The notes under the pieces: model-generated
Told to the model about the DNA's origin: nothing
The model's input: the letters and a program-made list of their open reading frames with translations, nothing else
Databases searched by the model: none
Position numbers and translations under genes: made by a program
Shown here: in pieces, positions 6,885 through 14,205 of the stretch
Numbering within the stretch: position 1 is the stretch's first letter
Layout: each line of letters begins with the position of its first letter
NCBI GenBank assembly: GCA_964569315.1
Contig: CAZMUZ010000090.1
Span: forward strand, 1-15,438
Source: CADEFF01 sp964569315
GTDB taxonomy: Bacteria; Pseudomonadota; Alphaproteobacteria; Dongiales; Dongiaceae
Length of the DNA stretch: 15,438 nucleotides
Direction: 5' to 3'

Positions 6885-7616
6885 ATGTGGAACGATGCGG
6901 TCGAACTGCGCGATTTCTACGCGACCCCGCTCGGGCAGATGGCGCGCCATCTCATCCGTCGGCGCGTGCGCGCGCTCTGGCCCGAGGTCGGCAACATGGC
7001 GATGCTCGGCATCGGCTATGCGACGCCCTATCTCCGGCAGTTCCGTGGCGAGGCGGGGCGCGTGCTGGCCTTCATGCCGGCGGGGCAGGGCATCGTGCCC
7101 TGGCCGCCGGACGAGCGCGGCCTCACCGCCCTCATCGACGAGACCGACCTGCCGCTTCCCGACCGGTCGGTCGATCGCGTGCTGCTGGTGCATGGGCTCG
7201 AATGCGCGGAGTCGGTGCGCGAGATGCTGCGCGAGATCTGGCGCGTCATGGCGGACAACGGACGGCTTCTGGTCGTCGCGCCGAACCGGCGCGGCATCTG
7301 GTCGCGCACCGAGCGCACGCCCTTCGGCCAGGGCCACACCTTCTCGCCGCGGCAGCTCTCGCGGCTGATGCGCGACAACATGTTCCTGCCGACCCAGACC
7401 GCACAGGCGCTTTTCCTGCCGCCCTTCCGGGCGAGCTGGCTGCTGCGCACGGCGCCCGCCTGGGAGCGGGTCGGCGCGCGCTGGTGCCCGCGGATCGCGG
7501 GCGTCGTGATGCTGGAGGCGGGAAAGCAGCTCTATGGCGTCAGCATGGTGAAGCCGCGTGCCCGCCGGCGCGCCGCCGTCGTCGCCTTTCCGCAGGCCGC
7601 GAGCCGCGACGGCTGA
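6885..7616 (+). CDS. Class I SAM-dependent methyltransferase-like protein
   Basis: A 243-residue Rossmann methyltransferase of the Methyltransf_11 type. Motif I is degenerate (MLGIGYATPYL, residues about 44-54, rather than GxGxG). The acidic post-motif region is LPLPDRSVDRVLLVHGLE, and REIWRVMADNGRLLVVAPNRRG is the usual beta-5 region. The C-terminal third is rich in Arg and lacks a known extra domain. The substrate is unknown. The ATG at 6885 follows AGGA at 6874-6877 with seven-base spacing. It is divergent from gloB; from memory this pair is common in alphaproteobacteria, which hints at a link with methylglyoxal or glutathione metabolism but does not prove one. It converges on metW across a short tandem repeat. 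Confidence 0.85.
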   Translation: MWNDAVELRDFYATPLGQMARHLIRRRVRALWPEVGNMAMLGIGYATPYLRQFRGEAGRVLAFMPAGQGIVPWPPDERGLTALIDETDLPLPDRSVDRVLLVHGLECAESVREMLREIWRVMADNGRLLVVAPNRRGIWSRTERTPFGQGHTFSPRQLSRLMRDNMFLPTQTAQALFLPPFRASWLLRTAPAWERVGARWCPRIAGVVMLEAGKQLYGVSMVKPRARRRAAVVAFPQAASRDG

Positions 7617-7624
7617 CGCCCTCC

Positions 7625-7710
7625 GCCGCGCGGGGCTGGCCGCGCCGCTTCAACCTCGCGCGGGATTAGCCGCGTCGCTTCAGCCCCGCGCGGATTAGCC
7701 GCGCCGCTTT
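7625..7710. repeat. Tandem repeat of 29-30 bases, about three units, including the metW 3' end
   Basis: Three successive copies of a GC-rich unit are seen at about 7625-7653, 7654-7683 and 7684-7710. The core GCCGCGCCGCTT occurs at 7639, 7669 (one change) and 7698; spacing is 30 and 29 bases. The last copy contains the real metW stop (TTA on the plus strand, 7695-7697) and the codons for its final Lys-Arg-Arg-Gly. The first two copies lie in the gap to the convergent methyltransferase. The first copy has diverged most, reading GGCTGGCC where the other two have the stop. Confidence 0.7.
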
Positions 7711-8327
7711 AAAAGGAAAAGTCCCTGCTCGCCGAACAGGTTGGCGAGCCTCGGCGCGCGGATCGGGCTCGGCCGGCCGCTCGCGTCGATCGCGATCGCG
7801 CGCTCGATGGTGACGTCGAGCGCGCGGCAGAGCTCGGTGAAATCCAGCAGCGTGCAGAGATGGATGTTGGGCGTGTCGTACCATTGCGCCGGGAGGGACG
7901 GCGTCGTCGGCATGCGCCCGTTGATGCCGAGATGCCAGCGCACCCGCCAGTGGCCGAAGTTCGGGAAGGAGACGATCGCCCGCCGGCCGATCCGCACCAG
8001 CTCGGTCAGCACGGTGCGCGGATTGCGCGTCGCCTGCAGCGTCTGGCTCAGCACCACATAGTCGAAAGCGGCGGTCGGATAGTGCGAAAGGTCCGTGTCG
8101 GCGTCGCCCTGGACGACCGAAAGCCCCTGCGCCACGCAGGCATTGACGCCGGCCTGGCTCAGCTCCATGCCGCGCCCGTCCACCTGCTTGAAATGGATCA
8201 GGTAGTCGAGCAGCGCGCCGTCGCCGCAGCCGATATCCAGCAGCCGCGCCTGCGCATCGACCATGTCGGCGATGAGCTGGAGATCGACGCGGATTGCGGC
8301 GCGATTGACGTGCGTTCCGTCGGGCAT
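7695..8327 (-). CDS. metW: MetW, methyltransferase-fold methionine biosynthesis protein
   Basis: A 210-residue MetW, a SAM-binding Rossmann protein that forms a complex with MetX in proteobacteria and is needed for efficient homoserine acylation. Diagnostic stretches are RVDLQLIADMV at the N-terminus, motif I LLDIGCGDGALL (about residues 29-40), VLSQTLQATRNP, and VSFPNFGHWRVRWHLG with YDTPNIHLCTLLDF further on. Length matches the family. The ATG at 8327 lies five bases after the metX stop; a GTG at 8336 overlapping that stop is an alternative, and neither has a clear Shine-Dalgarno, so translation is probably coupled to metX. The final codons and stop are duplicated downstream as a tandem repeat. 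Confidence 0.95.
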   Translation of the reverse strand: MPDGTHVNRAAIRVDLQLIADMVDAQARLLDIGCGDGALLDYLIHFKQVDGRGMELSQAGVNACVAQGLSVVQGDADTDLSHYPTAAFDYVVLSQTLQATRNPRTVLTELVRIGRRAIVSFPNFGHWRVRWHLGINGRMPTTPSLPAQWYDTPNIHLCTLLDFTELCRALDVTIERAIAIDASGRPSPIRAPRLANLFGEQGLFLLKRRG

Positions 8328-8332
8328 CGCCG

Positions 8333-9499
8333 TCACCGATCGAGGCCGATGAGCTCGGCCGAACCCTGCAGGAAGCCCGAGAGGGTGCGATGGAACTCGG
8401 GCTCGTCGAGCAGGAAGGCGTCGTGGCCCTTGTCGCTCTCGATCTCGACGAAGCTCACATTCGCCGCAACCGCGTTCAGCGCCTGCACGATCGCCTTGCT
8501 CTCGTGCGTCGGGAACAGCCAGTCGCTGGTGAAGGAGGTGAGGCAGAAGCGCACGGCCGTGTTGCGGAACGCGTTCACGAGCTGGCCGCCGAACTCCGCG
8601 GCAAGGTCGAAATAATCCATCGCGCGGGTGATGTAGAGATAGGAGTTGGCGTCGAAGCGGTCGACGAAGGTCGAACCCTGGTGGCGCAGATAGCTCTCGA
8701 CCTGGAAGTCCGCATCGAACCCGTAGGTCACCCGGGCGCGGTTCTGCAGGTTGCGCCCGAACTTGCGGTGCAGCGCCGCCTCGGAGAGGTAGGTGATGTG
8801 CGCCGCCATGCGCGCGACCGAGAGGCCGCGCGAGGGGTTTTTCCCCTGAACCGCGTAGTCGCCGCCGCACCAGTCGGGATCGGCCATGATCGCCTGCCGG
8901 CCGACTTCGTGGAACGCGATGTTCTGCGCCGAGTGGCGCGCCGCGCAGGCGATCGGTACCGCGGCGAAGACCTGCGCCGGATGGCTCGCCGCCCATTGCA
9001 GCACCTGCATGCCGCCCATCGAGCCGCCGATCACGCAGAACAGGCGCTCGATCCCGAGATGGTCGATGACGAGCTTCTGGGCGCGCACCATGTCGGCGAC
9101 GGTGATCACCGGAAAGGCGAGGCCGTAGGGCCGTCCCGTCGCCGGATCGATGTCGCTCGGGCCCGTCGTGCCCATGCAGCCGCCGAGCACGTTCACGCAG
9201 AGCACGAAATAGCGGTTCGTATCGAGCGGCAGGCCGGGGCCGACCACCGCTTCCCACCAGCCGGGCTTGCCGGTGACGGGATGCGGGCCCGCGAGATACT
9301 GATCGCCGGTCAGCGCATGGCAGACCAGGATCGCGTTGCTGCGCTCGCGGTTCAGCGTGCCGTAGGTCTGATAGGCGATGGCGAAGGGTGCTAGCTCCAG
9401 CCCGCAATCGAGCCGCATGGGCCGGTCCTTGCCCATCGCGAGGCGGCCGCCCGGAAGATGGGCGCGGACCTCGGCCGAATTGCGCGGTAGACCAGCCAT
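8333..9499 (-). CDS. metX: Homoserine O-acyltransferase (MetX)
   Basis: A 388-residue alpha/beta-hydrolase-fold enzyme that acylates L-homoserine, the committed step of methionine synthesis. The catalytic triad is visible: Ser160 in GGSMGGMQVLQW, Asp326 in FTSDWLFP and His359 in DKGHDAFLL. NVLGGCMGTTGPSDIDP, the oxyanion and substrate region, is complete. Acetyl-CoA is the named donor, but some MetX proteins, including those partnered with MetW, use succinyl-CoA; I cannot settle the donor by eye. The ATG at 9499 is preceded by AAGGG. It is first in a metX-metW operon, with a promoter-like TTGACA upstream, divergent from the chorismate mutase gene 147 bases away. Confidence 0.96.
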   Translation of the reverse strand: MAGLPRNSAEVRAHLPGGRLAMGKDRPMRLDCGLELAPFAIAYQTYGTLNRERSNAILVCHALTGDQYLAGPHPVTGKPGWWEAVVGPGLPLDTNRYFVLCVNVLGGCMGTTGPSDIDPATGRPYGLAFPVITVADMVRAQKLVIDHLGIERLFCVIGGSMGGMQVLQWAASHPAQVFAAVPIACAARHSAQNIAFHEVGRQAIMADPDWCGGDYAVQGKNPSRGLSVARMAAHITYLSEAALHRKFGRNLQNRARVTYGFDADFQVESYLRHQGSTFVDRFDANSYLYITRAMDYFDLAAEFGGQLVNAFRNTAVRFCLTSFTSDWLFPTHESKAIVQALNAVAANVSFVEIESDKGHDAFLLDEPEFHRTLSGFLQGSAELIGLDR

Positions 9500-9547
9500 C
9501 TGATGCCCTTGGGGATATCGCCGGTAAGACGTCCGAACCGGTTGAAT

Positions 9548-9577
9548 TAGCTAGGGTTGTGGGCGCTCGGCTGTCAA
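9548..9577 (-). promoter_or_regulatory. Sigma70-like promoter for metXW
   Basis: On the minus strand a perfect TTGACA (9572-9577) is followed after 18 bases by TAGCTA (9548-9553), a weak -10. It would give a leader of about 40 bases before the metX ATG. That leader contains a small inverted repeat, CCGGT with ACCGG separated by 11 bases. No convincing SAM riboswitch was found in it. Confidence 0.5.
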
Positions 9578-9585
9578 TGTTTTCT

Positions 9586-9614
9586 TTGATTTTGCAGGCC
9601 AGTGCGACTATCAC
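9586..9614 (+). promoter_or_regulatory. Sigma70-like promoter for the chorismate mutase-hisC-tyrA operon
   Basis: TTGATT (9586-9591) and TATCAC (9609-9614) are separated by 17 bases, ending about 32 bases before the chorismate mutase ATG. The -35 element lies nine bases from the opposing metX -35, so the two promoters are back to back and a single bound regulator could affect both. Confidence 0.45.
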
Positions 9615-9646
9615 TAGGCCGCCTTTTGGCGACGGGTTTTTCTGGT

Positions 9647-10552
9647 ATGAGCGAGGCTTCCGCATCCCTCGACGATCTGCGCCGTCAGATCGACGAGATC
9701 GATCGCGTGCTGCACGATCAGTTGGTGCGCCGCTGCGATCTCGTATTGCGCATCGGCGCGCTGAAGGATGCCGCGGCGAAGACGCCCGGCGCCAACCGCG
9801 TGCATTATCGGCCGGCGCGCGAGGCGAGCATGCTGCGTGCGATGCTGCAGCGTCATCGTGGGCCGCTGCCGAAGCCCTCGCTCGTGCGAATCTGGCAGGA
9901 GATCATCGCCGCGTCGCTGCAGATGGAAGCGCCGCTGACCGTGGCGGTGCATCGTCCCGATGCGGGATCGTTCGGCCTCTGGGATCTCGCGCGGATCAAT
10001 TTCGGGGGGATCACCCGCTTCGTGCCGCACGCGACCGCGCAGCAGGTGCTGGGCGCGGTGATCGACGGCGAATCGAGCGTCGGCGTGCTGCCGCTGCCGG
10101 AGCAGGGCGACGCCGAGCAATGGTGGCGACGCCTCATGACCACGGATCGCAAGGTACCGCGCGTCGTGGCGCGCTTGCCCTTCGGCGCACCGGGCGCCGA
10201 AGGCATGCAGGCGTTCGTCGTGGCGCCGATCCAGCCCGAGCCGACCGGCCGCGATCTCAGCCTGATCGCGATCGAGACGCGCGGCGAGGTGAGCCGCGCC
10301 GGCTTCGCCAACGCCTTCCGCGCCGAGAATCTGGAGCCGGGGTTCCTGGTGAGCGGTCTGCCCTCTGGCGACGGCGACTATCTTCATCTCCTCGAATTGC
10401 CGACCTTCCTTTCCGCCGACGACGGCCGCGTCGCGCGCGTCGCCGGCAAGCTCGAACACGAGCTGAAACAGATCTGGCTGCTCGGCTGCTACGCCGAGCC
10501 GCTGAACGCGGCCGAGCTCGGCGTCGCCGGCCGCACCAAGGGAGCCACCTGA
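9647..10552 (+). CDS. Chorismate mutase (AroQ type) with a vestigial prephenate dehydratase/ACT-like C-terminal region
   Basis: A 301-residue protein. Residues about 7-95 are an AroQ chorismate mutase: LDDLRRQIDEIDRVL, then RRCDLVLRIGALK and YRPARE. By comparison with E. coli, Arg12, Arg29, Lys40, Arg58 and Glu59 match active-site residues, so conversion of chorismate to prephenate is likely. From residue 99 the sequence resembles a shrunken prephenate dehydratase: a GSF segment, then a GESSVGVLPL stretch (about 141-150) like the family's GVVPIENS. It ends in an ACT-like part closing with LLGCYAEP (278-285). The catalytic Thr-Arg-Phe region and the ESRP phenylalanine-binding motif are not seen, and about 100 residues of the dehydratase are missing. 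The ATG at 9647 has a poor ribosome site; a GTG at 9602 would lie upstream of the -10 box. First gene of an operon with hisC and tyrA. Confidence 0.82.
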   Translation: MSEASASLDDLRRQIDEIDRVLHDQLVRRCDLVLRIGALKDAAAKTPGANRVHYRPAREASMLRAMLQRHRGPLPKPSLVRIWQEIIAASLQMEAPLTVAVHRPDAGSFGLWDLARINFGGITRFVPHATAQQVLGAVIDGESSVGVLPLPEQGDAEQWWRRLMTTDRKVPRVVARLPFGAPGAEGMQAFVVAPIQPEPTGRDLSLIAIETRGEVSRAGFANAFRAENLEPGFLVSGLPSGDGDYLHLLELPTFLSADDGRVARVAGKLEHELKQIWLLGCYAEPLNAAELGVAGRTKGAT

Positions 10553-10553
10553 G

Positions 10554-11657
10554 ATGACCGTCACGCCCCGCCCCGGGATCATGGATGTCGCCGCCTATGT
10601 CGGCGGCGAGGCCCATCTCGCGGGCCATAACCGCGTGATCCGGCTCGCCTCGAACGAAACGCCGCTGGGACCCTCGCCGCGGGCCATGGAGGCCTATCGC
10701 GCCCATGCGGGCGAGCTCCATCGTTATCCCGATGGCGGCGCGCTCGAGCTCCGGTGCGCGCTCGCGCGGCATTACGGCATCGACGCCGACCGCATCGTCT
10801 GCGGCGCCGGCTCGGACGAGCTGATCGCGCTCCTGGTGCGCGCCTATGCGGGGCCGGGCGACGAGGTGCTCTACAGCCGCCACGGCTTCCTCATGTATGC
10901 GATCTCGGCGAAGACCGCAGGCGCGGTCGCGGTCGCGGCACCCGAGCAGGACCTCACGGCCGATCCGGATGCGCTGCTCGCCCATGTGACGCCGCGCACG
11001 AAGATCCTGTTCCTCGCCAATCCGAACAACCCGACCGGAAGCCTCCTGCCGGCCGGGACGATCGAGAAGCTCAGGCGAATGCTGCCGCCCACCGTTCTGC
11101 TCGCGCTCGATGCGGCCTATGCGGAATATGTGACGCGGCCCGACTACGAGCCCGGCATCAAGCTCGTCGAGGCCTTCGACAATGTCGTGATGCTGCGCAC
11201 CTTCTCGAAGATCTACGGGCTCGCAGCACTGCGGGTGGGCTGGGCCTATTGCCCGCCGGCCATCGCCGACGTGCTCAATCGCGTGCGCGGACCCTTCAAT
11301 GTCGCCGCCGCGGCACAGGCCGCCGCGGTCGCGGCGCTCGAGGACAAGGCGCATGTCGATCGCGCCCGCGCGCATAACGAGCGCTGGCTGCCCTGGTTCC
11401 GGAAGGAACTGGAAGCGCTCGGGCTCACCGTCTATCCGAGCGCCGGAAACTTCCTGCTGGTGAAGTTTCCCGATGCCGAAGCGGCGCTTGCCTTCCTCAA
11501 CGGCCGCGGCATCATCCCGCGCCGCATGGCCTCCTATGGCCTGCCGGACTGCCTGCGCATCACCATCGGCACCGAGGAGGAGCTGCAGGCGGTGGTGACC
11601 GCCCTCGCCGAGTTCCTCGGGCATGGTGCGCGGCAGCATCCGGCCGGGATGCGCTGA
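10554..11657 (+). CDS. hisC: Histidinol-phosphate / aromatic aminotransferase (HisC family)
   Basis: A 367-residue fold-type I, class II PLP aminotransferase. Motifs in order: LASNETPLGPSP (about 31-42), HRYPDGG, CGAGSDELI, LANPNNPTG, ALDAAYAEY, and TFSKIYGLAALRVGW with Lys219 the Schiff-base lysine. HisC enzymes act in histidine synthesis, but members often transaminate aromatic oxoacids or prephenate as well. Here it lies between chorismate mutase and prephenate/arogenate dehydrogenase with gaps of one and three bases, not with his genes, so its likely job is in tyrosine and phenylalanine synthesis, perhaps in addition to histidine. The ATG at 10554 is preceded by GGGAG about nine bases upstream. 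Confidence 0.93.
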   Translation: MTVTPRPGIMDVAAYVGGEAHLAGHNRVIRLASNETPLGPSPRAMEAYRAHAGELHRYPDGGALELRCALARHYGIDADRIVCGAGSDELIALLVRAYAGPGDEVLYSRHGFLMYAISAKTAGAVAVAAPEQDLTADPDALLAHVTPRTKILFLANPNNPTGSLLPAGTIEKLRRMLPPTVLLALDAAYAEYVTRPDYEPGIKLVEAFDNVVMLRTFSKIYGLAALRVGWAYCPPAIADVLNRVRGPFNVAAAAQAAAVAALEDKAHVDRARAHNERWLPWFRKELEALGLTVYPSAGNFLLVKFPDAEAALAFLNGRGIIPRRMASYGLPDCLRITIGTEEELQAVVTALAEFLGHGARQHPAGMR

Positions 11658-11660
11658 CCC

Positions 11661-12545
11661 ATGGCCGCGCCGCTCTTCGACCGGGTGGCGCTGATCGGCG
11701 TCGGGCTGATCGGCTCTTCCCTCTGTCATGCCATGCGGCGCGGCAAGCTCGCCGGCCATATCGCGGCGACCGCGCGAAGCGCCGCGACCCGCACCAGGGC
11801 GGTCGAGCTCGGGCTCGTCGACAGCATGCATGACGAGCCGGGTGCTGCGGTCGAGGACGCGGATCTCGTGCTCGTCTGTGCGCCTCTGGGCGCCTATGCC
11901 GGTATCGGCGCCGCGATGAGCGGCAAGCTCAAGCGCGGCGCCATCGTCTCCGATGTGGGCTCGGTCAAGCAGGCGGTGATCCGCGATCTCGGTCCTGCGA
12001 TGCCGGACGGGGTCCATCTCGTGCCGGGCCATCCCGTCGCCGGCACCGAGCATTCCGGTCCGGAGGCCGGCTTCGCGGAGCTGTTCGACGGGCGCTGGTG
12101 CATCCTGACGCCGCCGCCGGGCACGGACGCCGCCGCTGTCGAACGCGTCGTCGAGTTCTGGCGCGGCTGCGGCAGCCAGGTCGAGATTATGGAACCGGGC
12201 CACCATGACATCGTACTCGCCATCACCTCGCATCTGCCGCACCTCATCGCCTACACGATCGTCGGCACGGCGACCGATCTCGAGGATTCGACGCAGAAGG
12301 AAGTGGTGAAATTCTCCGCCGGCGGCTTCCGCGATTTCACCCGCATCGCGGCTTCCGATCCGGTGATGTGGCGCGACGTCTTCCTCAACAACCGCGAGGC
12401 GGTGCTCGAGATTCTCGGGCGCTTCACCGAGGATCTCACGGCGCTGCAACGCGCGATCCGTTGGGGCGAGGGCGAGAAGCTCGAAGAGTGGTTTACGCGC
12501 ACCCGGGCAATTCGTCGCGGCATCATCGACGCCAAGCAGGCGTGA
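11661..12545 (+). CDS. tyrA: Prephenate / arogenate (cyclohexadienyl) dehydrogenase
   Basis: A 294-residue TyrA without a mutase domain. The N-terminal Rossmann fold has GVGLIGSS (13-20). Ser101 in VGSVK and His124 in GHPVAGTEHSGP are the expected substrate-site residues, with the helical dimerisation domain (THLPHLIAY-like region onward) following. It oxidatively decarboxylates prephenate or arogenate on the way to tyrosine. The usual acidic residue at the end of the second Rossmann strand (as in GYDRS) is replaced: the segment reads AATARSAATR, with Ala38 and Arg39, which would favour NADP over NAD. No ACT domain follows, so feedback control is not obvious. Third gene of the operon, three bases after hisC; a terminator follows. 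Confidence 0.93.
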   Translation: MAAPLFDRVALIGVGLIGSSLCHAMRRGKLAGHIAATARSAATRTRAVELGLVDSMHDEPGAAVEDADLVLVCAPLGAYAGIGAAMSGKLKRGAIVSDVGSVKQAVIRDLGPAMPDGVHLVPGHPVAGTEHSGPEAGFAELFDGRWCILTPPPGTDAAAVERVVEFWRGCGSQVEIMEPGHHDIVLAITSHLPHLIAYTIVGTATDLEDSTQKEVVKFSAGGFRDFTRIAASDPVMWRDVFLNNREAVLEILGRFTEDLTALQRAIRWGEGEKLEEWFTRTRAIRRGIIDAKQA

Positions 12546-12559
12546 GATCGCCGCCCGCG

Positions 12560-12584
12560 TCGCGCGTCTCTCGCGAATTTTTTT
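12560..12584 (+). terminator. Rho-independent terminator after tyrA
   Basis: TCGCG (12560-12564) pairs with CGCGA (12572-12576) around a seven-base loop, followed closely by seven consecutive T (12578-12584). It sits 15 bases after the tyrA stop and separates the aromatic operon from the homospermidine synthase gene. Confidence 0.65.
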
Positions 12585-12783
12585 CTTGCACCTGCGGATG
12601 ATTTGCTGAATCGTCCGCCGCAACGGCGCCTCGCGGCGCGATCGGTTCGGAAGAATCGACCGCTACGAGGCGTTTCGTCGGATTCGGCGTGACTCGCGCG
12701 GTGCTTGGAACGCGAGAGTGAGCCGGCAGCCGGCGACCGGCGATGATCGGTCCCATGATGCTGCCGCGCGATGGAGGTGCTGT
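12585..12783 (+). other. 199-base leader/intergenic region before homospermidine synthase
   Basis: After the tyrA terminator this GC-rich stretch presumably carries the hss promoter and 5' leader. I see no convincing -35/-10 pair; TTGCAC at 12586-12591 is a possible -35 without a good -10. Short inverted GC repeats (around 12618-12640 and 12720-12750) could fold. The frame is open upstream of the hss ATG from 12718, but those codons do not resemble the family. A strong GGAGG lies at 12773-12777. Confidence 0.35.
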
Positions 12784-14205
12784 ATGGCCAAGAAATTCCC
12801 CTTCGGTGGACGGATTCTGATGATCGGCTACGGATCGGTCGGTCGCTGCACGCTGCCGCTCATCGAACGGCATTTCGACATGCCGCTCTCGCGGATGGCG
12901 ATCGTCGAGGCGGACGACAACAGCGCCGACCTCAAGCCCTACACGGAGCGCGGCCTGCGCTACGAGGTGAAGCCGATCGTCCCGCAGAACATGGAGGCGG
13001 TGCTCGGCAAGTATCTCGGGCGCGGCGACCTTCTCATCAATCTCAGCGTCGAGGTGAGCTCCATCGACCTGATGAACTGGTGCCAGAAGGCGGGCGCGCT
13101 CTATATCGACACCTGCATCGAACCCTGGGCCGGCACCTACGACAACCCGAAGCTCTCCCCGCACGAGCGCAGCAACTACCACTTGCGTTATCTCGCGATC
13201 GAGAACGCGAAGAAATGGGGCAAGGGCGCGCGCTCCGCGCTGGTCACCCACGGCGCCAATCCGGGGCTGATCACCCATTTCGCGAAGCAGGCGCTGCTCG
13301 AGGTGGCGCAGCGGCGTGGGCTCAATACGGGCAAGCCGCAATCCCGGGAGGAGTGGGCCCGCCTCATGATGCAGACCGGCACCAAGGTCGTGCATGTCGC
13401 GGAGCACGACACCCAGATCGCGAGCCGGCCGAAGCGGCCGGGCGAGTTCGTCAACACCTGGAGCGTGCCGGGCTTCGTCGGCGAGGGGCTGCAGCCGGCC
13501 GAACTCGGCTGGGGCACGCACGAGAAGCAGTTCCCGAAGGACGGCGGCGAGCATCCGATCGGCTCGAAATGCTCGATCTATCTGAACCGGCCCGGCTGCA
13601 TCACGCAGGTTCGTTCCTGGACGCCCATCGGCGGGCCGCTGATCGGCTTCCTCATCACCCATGGCGAGGCGATCAGCATCCCGGACTATTTCACCGTCGA
13701 GGAGGGCGGCAAGGCGGTGTTCCGGCCGACCTGCCACTACGCCTACCATCCCTGCAACGATGCGGTGCTCTCGGTCCGAGAGGTGACGATGAACAGCTTC
13801 GAGATGCAGAAGAAGCAGCGCATCCTCGGCGAGGAGATCGTCGAAGGTATCGACGAGCTGGGCGCGCTGCTGATGGGCGATTTCGGCGCTTACTGGTACG
13901 GGTCGCAGCTCTCGATCGAGGAGGCGCGCCGGTTGCTCGGCCCGCAATTCAACGCGACCTCGATCCAGGTCGCGGCGCCGGTGCTCGCCGGCGCGATGTG
14001 GCTGATCGAGAATCCCGATCGCGGCATGGTCGAGCCGGAAGGTCTCGATCATGACTATGTGCTGGACATCTGCCGTCCCTATCTCGGGCCGGTAGTCGGC
14101 GTGCACAGCGATTGGACGCCGCTCAAGGACCGCGGCAAGTTCATGCCGGAGCCGGAGCTCGACTGGAACGATCCCTGGCAGTTCCGGAATTTCCGCGTGA
14201 CCTGA
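12784..14205 (+). CDS. hss: sym-Homospermidine synthase
   Basis: A 473-residue bacterial homospermidine synthase, a saccharopine-dehydrogenase-like NAD-dependent enzyme that joins two putrescine units (or putrescine and spermidine) into sym-homospermidine, a main polyamine in many alphaproteobacteria. The NAD-binding GYGSVG is at 15-20 with acidic Glu42 ending the second strand. Asn159, Glu207, Trp226 and Glu234 fall three positions before residues I recall as Asn162, Glu210, Trp229 and Glu237 of the Blastochloris viridis enzyme, where the tryptophan holds the amine by a cation-pi contact. Length fits the family (about 477). The ATG at 12784 has GGAGG six bases upstream. It is separated from tyrA by a terminator, so it has its own transcript, and converges on a DUF2125 gene with 21 bases between stops. 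Confidence 0.95.
   Translation: MAKKFPFGGRILMIGYGSVGRCTLPLIERHFDMPLSRMAIVEADDNSADLKPYTERGLRYEVKPIVPQNMEAVLGKYLGRGDLLINLSVEVSSIDLMNWCQKAGALYIDTCIEPWAGTYDNPKLSPHERSNYHLRYLAIENAKKWGKGARSALVTHGANPGLITHFAKQALLEVAQRRGLNTGKPQSREEWARLMMQTGTKVVHVAEHDTQIASRPKRPGEFVNTWSVPGFVGEGLQPAELGWGTHEKQFPKDGGEHPIGSKCSIYLNRPGCITQVRSWTPIGGPLIGFLITHGEAISIPDYFTVEEGGKAVFRPTCHYAYHPCNDAVLSVREVTMNSFEMQKKQRILGEEIVEGIDELGALLMGDFGAYWYGSQLSIEEARRLLGPQFNATSIQVAAPVLAGAMWLIENPDRGMVEPEGLDHDYVLDICRPYLGPVVGVHSDWTPLKDRGKFMPEPELDWNDPWQFRNFRVT

Noticed and set aside
9500..9600. A SAM-II-type riboswitch upstream of metX
   Set aside because: An AGCTAA element occurs on the minus strand, but it overlaps the likely -10 box and I could not find the P1 stem and pseudoknot partner. 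A covariance-model search with a significant hit would overturn this.
8328..9665. The metW frame stays open far upstream through metX, suggesting a fusion
   Set aside because: The upstream translation is low-complexity Arg/Pro/Gly sequence in another frame of metX. MetW has its normal length from the ATG at 8327.
10257..12623. A 788-codon open frame on the minus strand opposite hisC and tyrA
   Set aside because: It is antisense to three clearly recognised genes, is rich in Arg, Gly and Ala, and matches no family. Long open antisense frames are expected in high-GC coding DNA.
12523..14106. A 527-codon open minus-strand frame opposite hss
   Set aside because: Shadow of the homospermidine synthase reading frame; the sense frame has full-length family similarity and a strong ribosome site.
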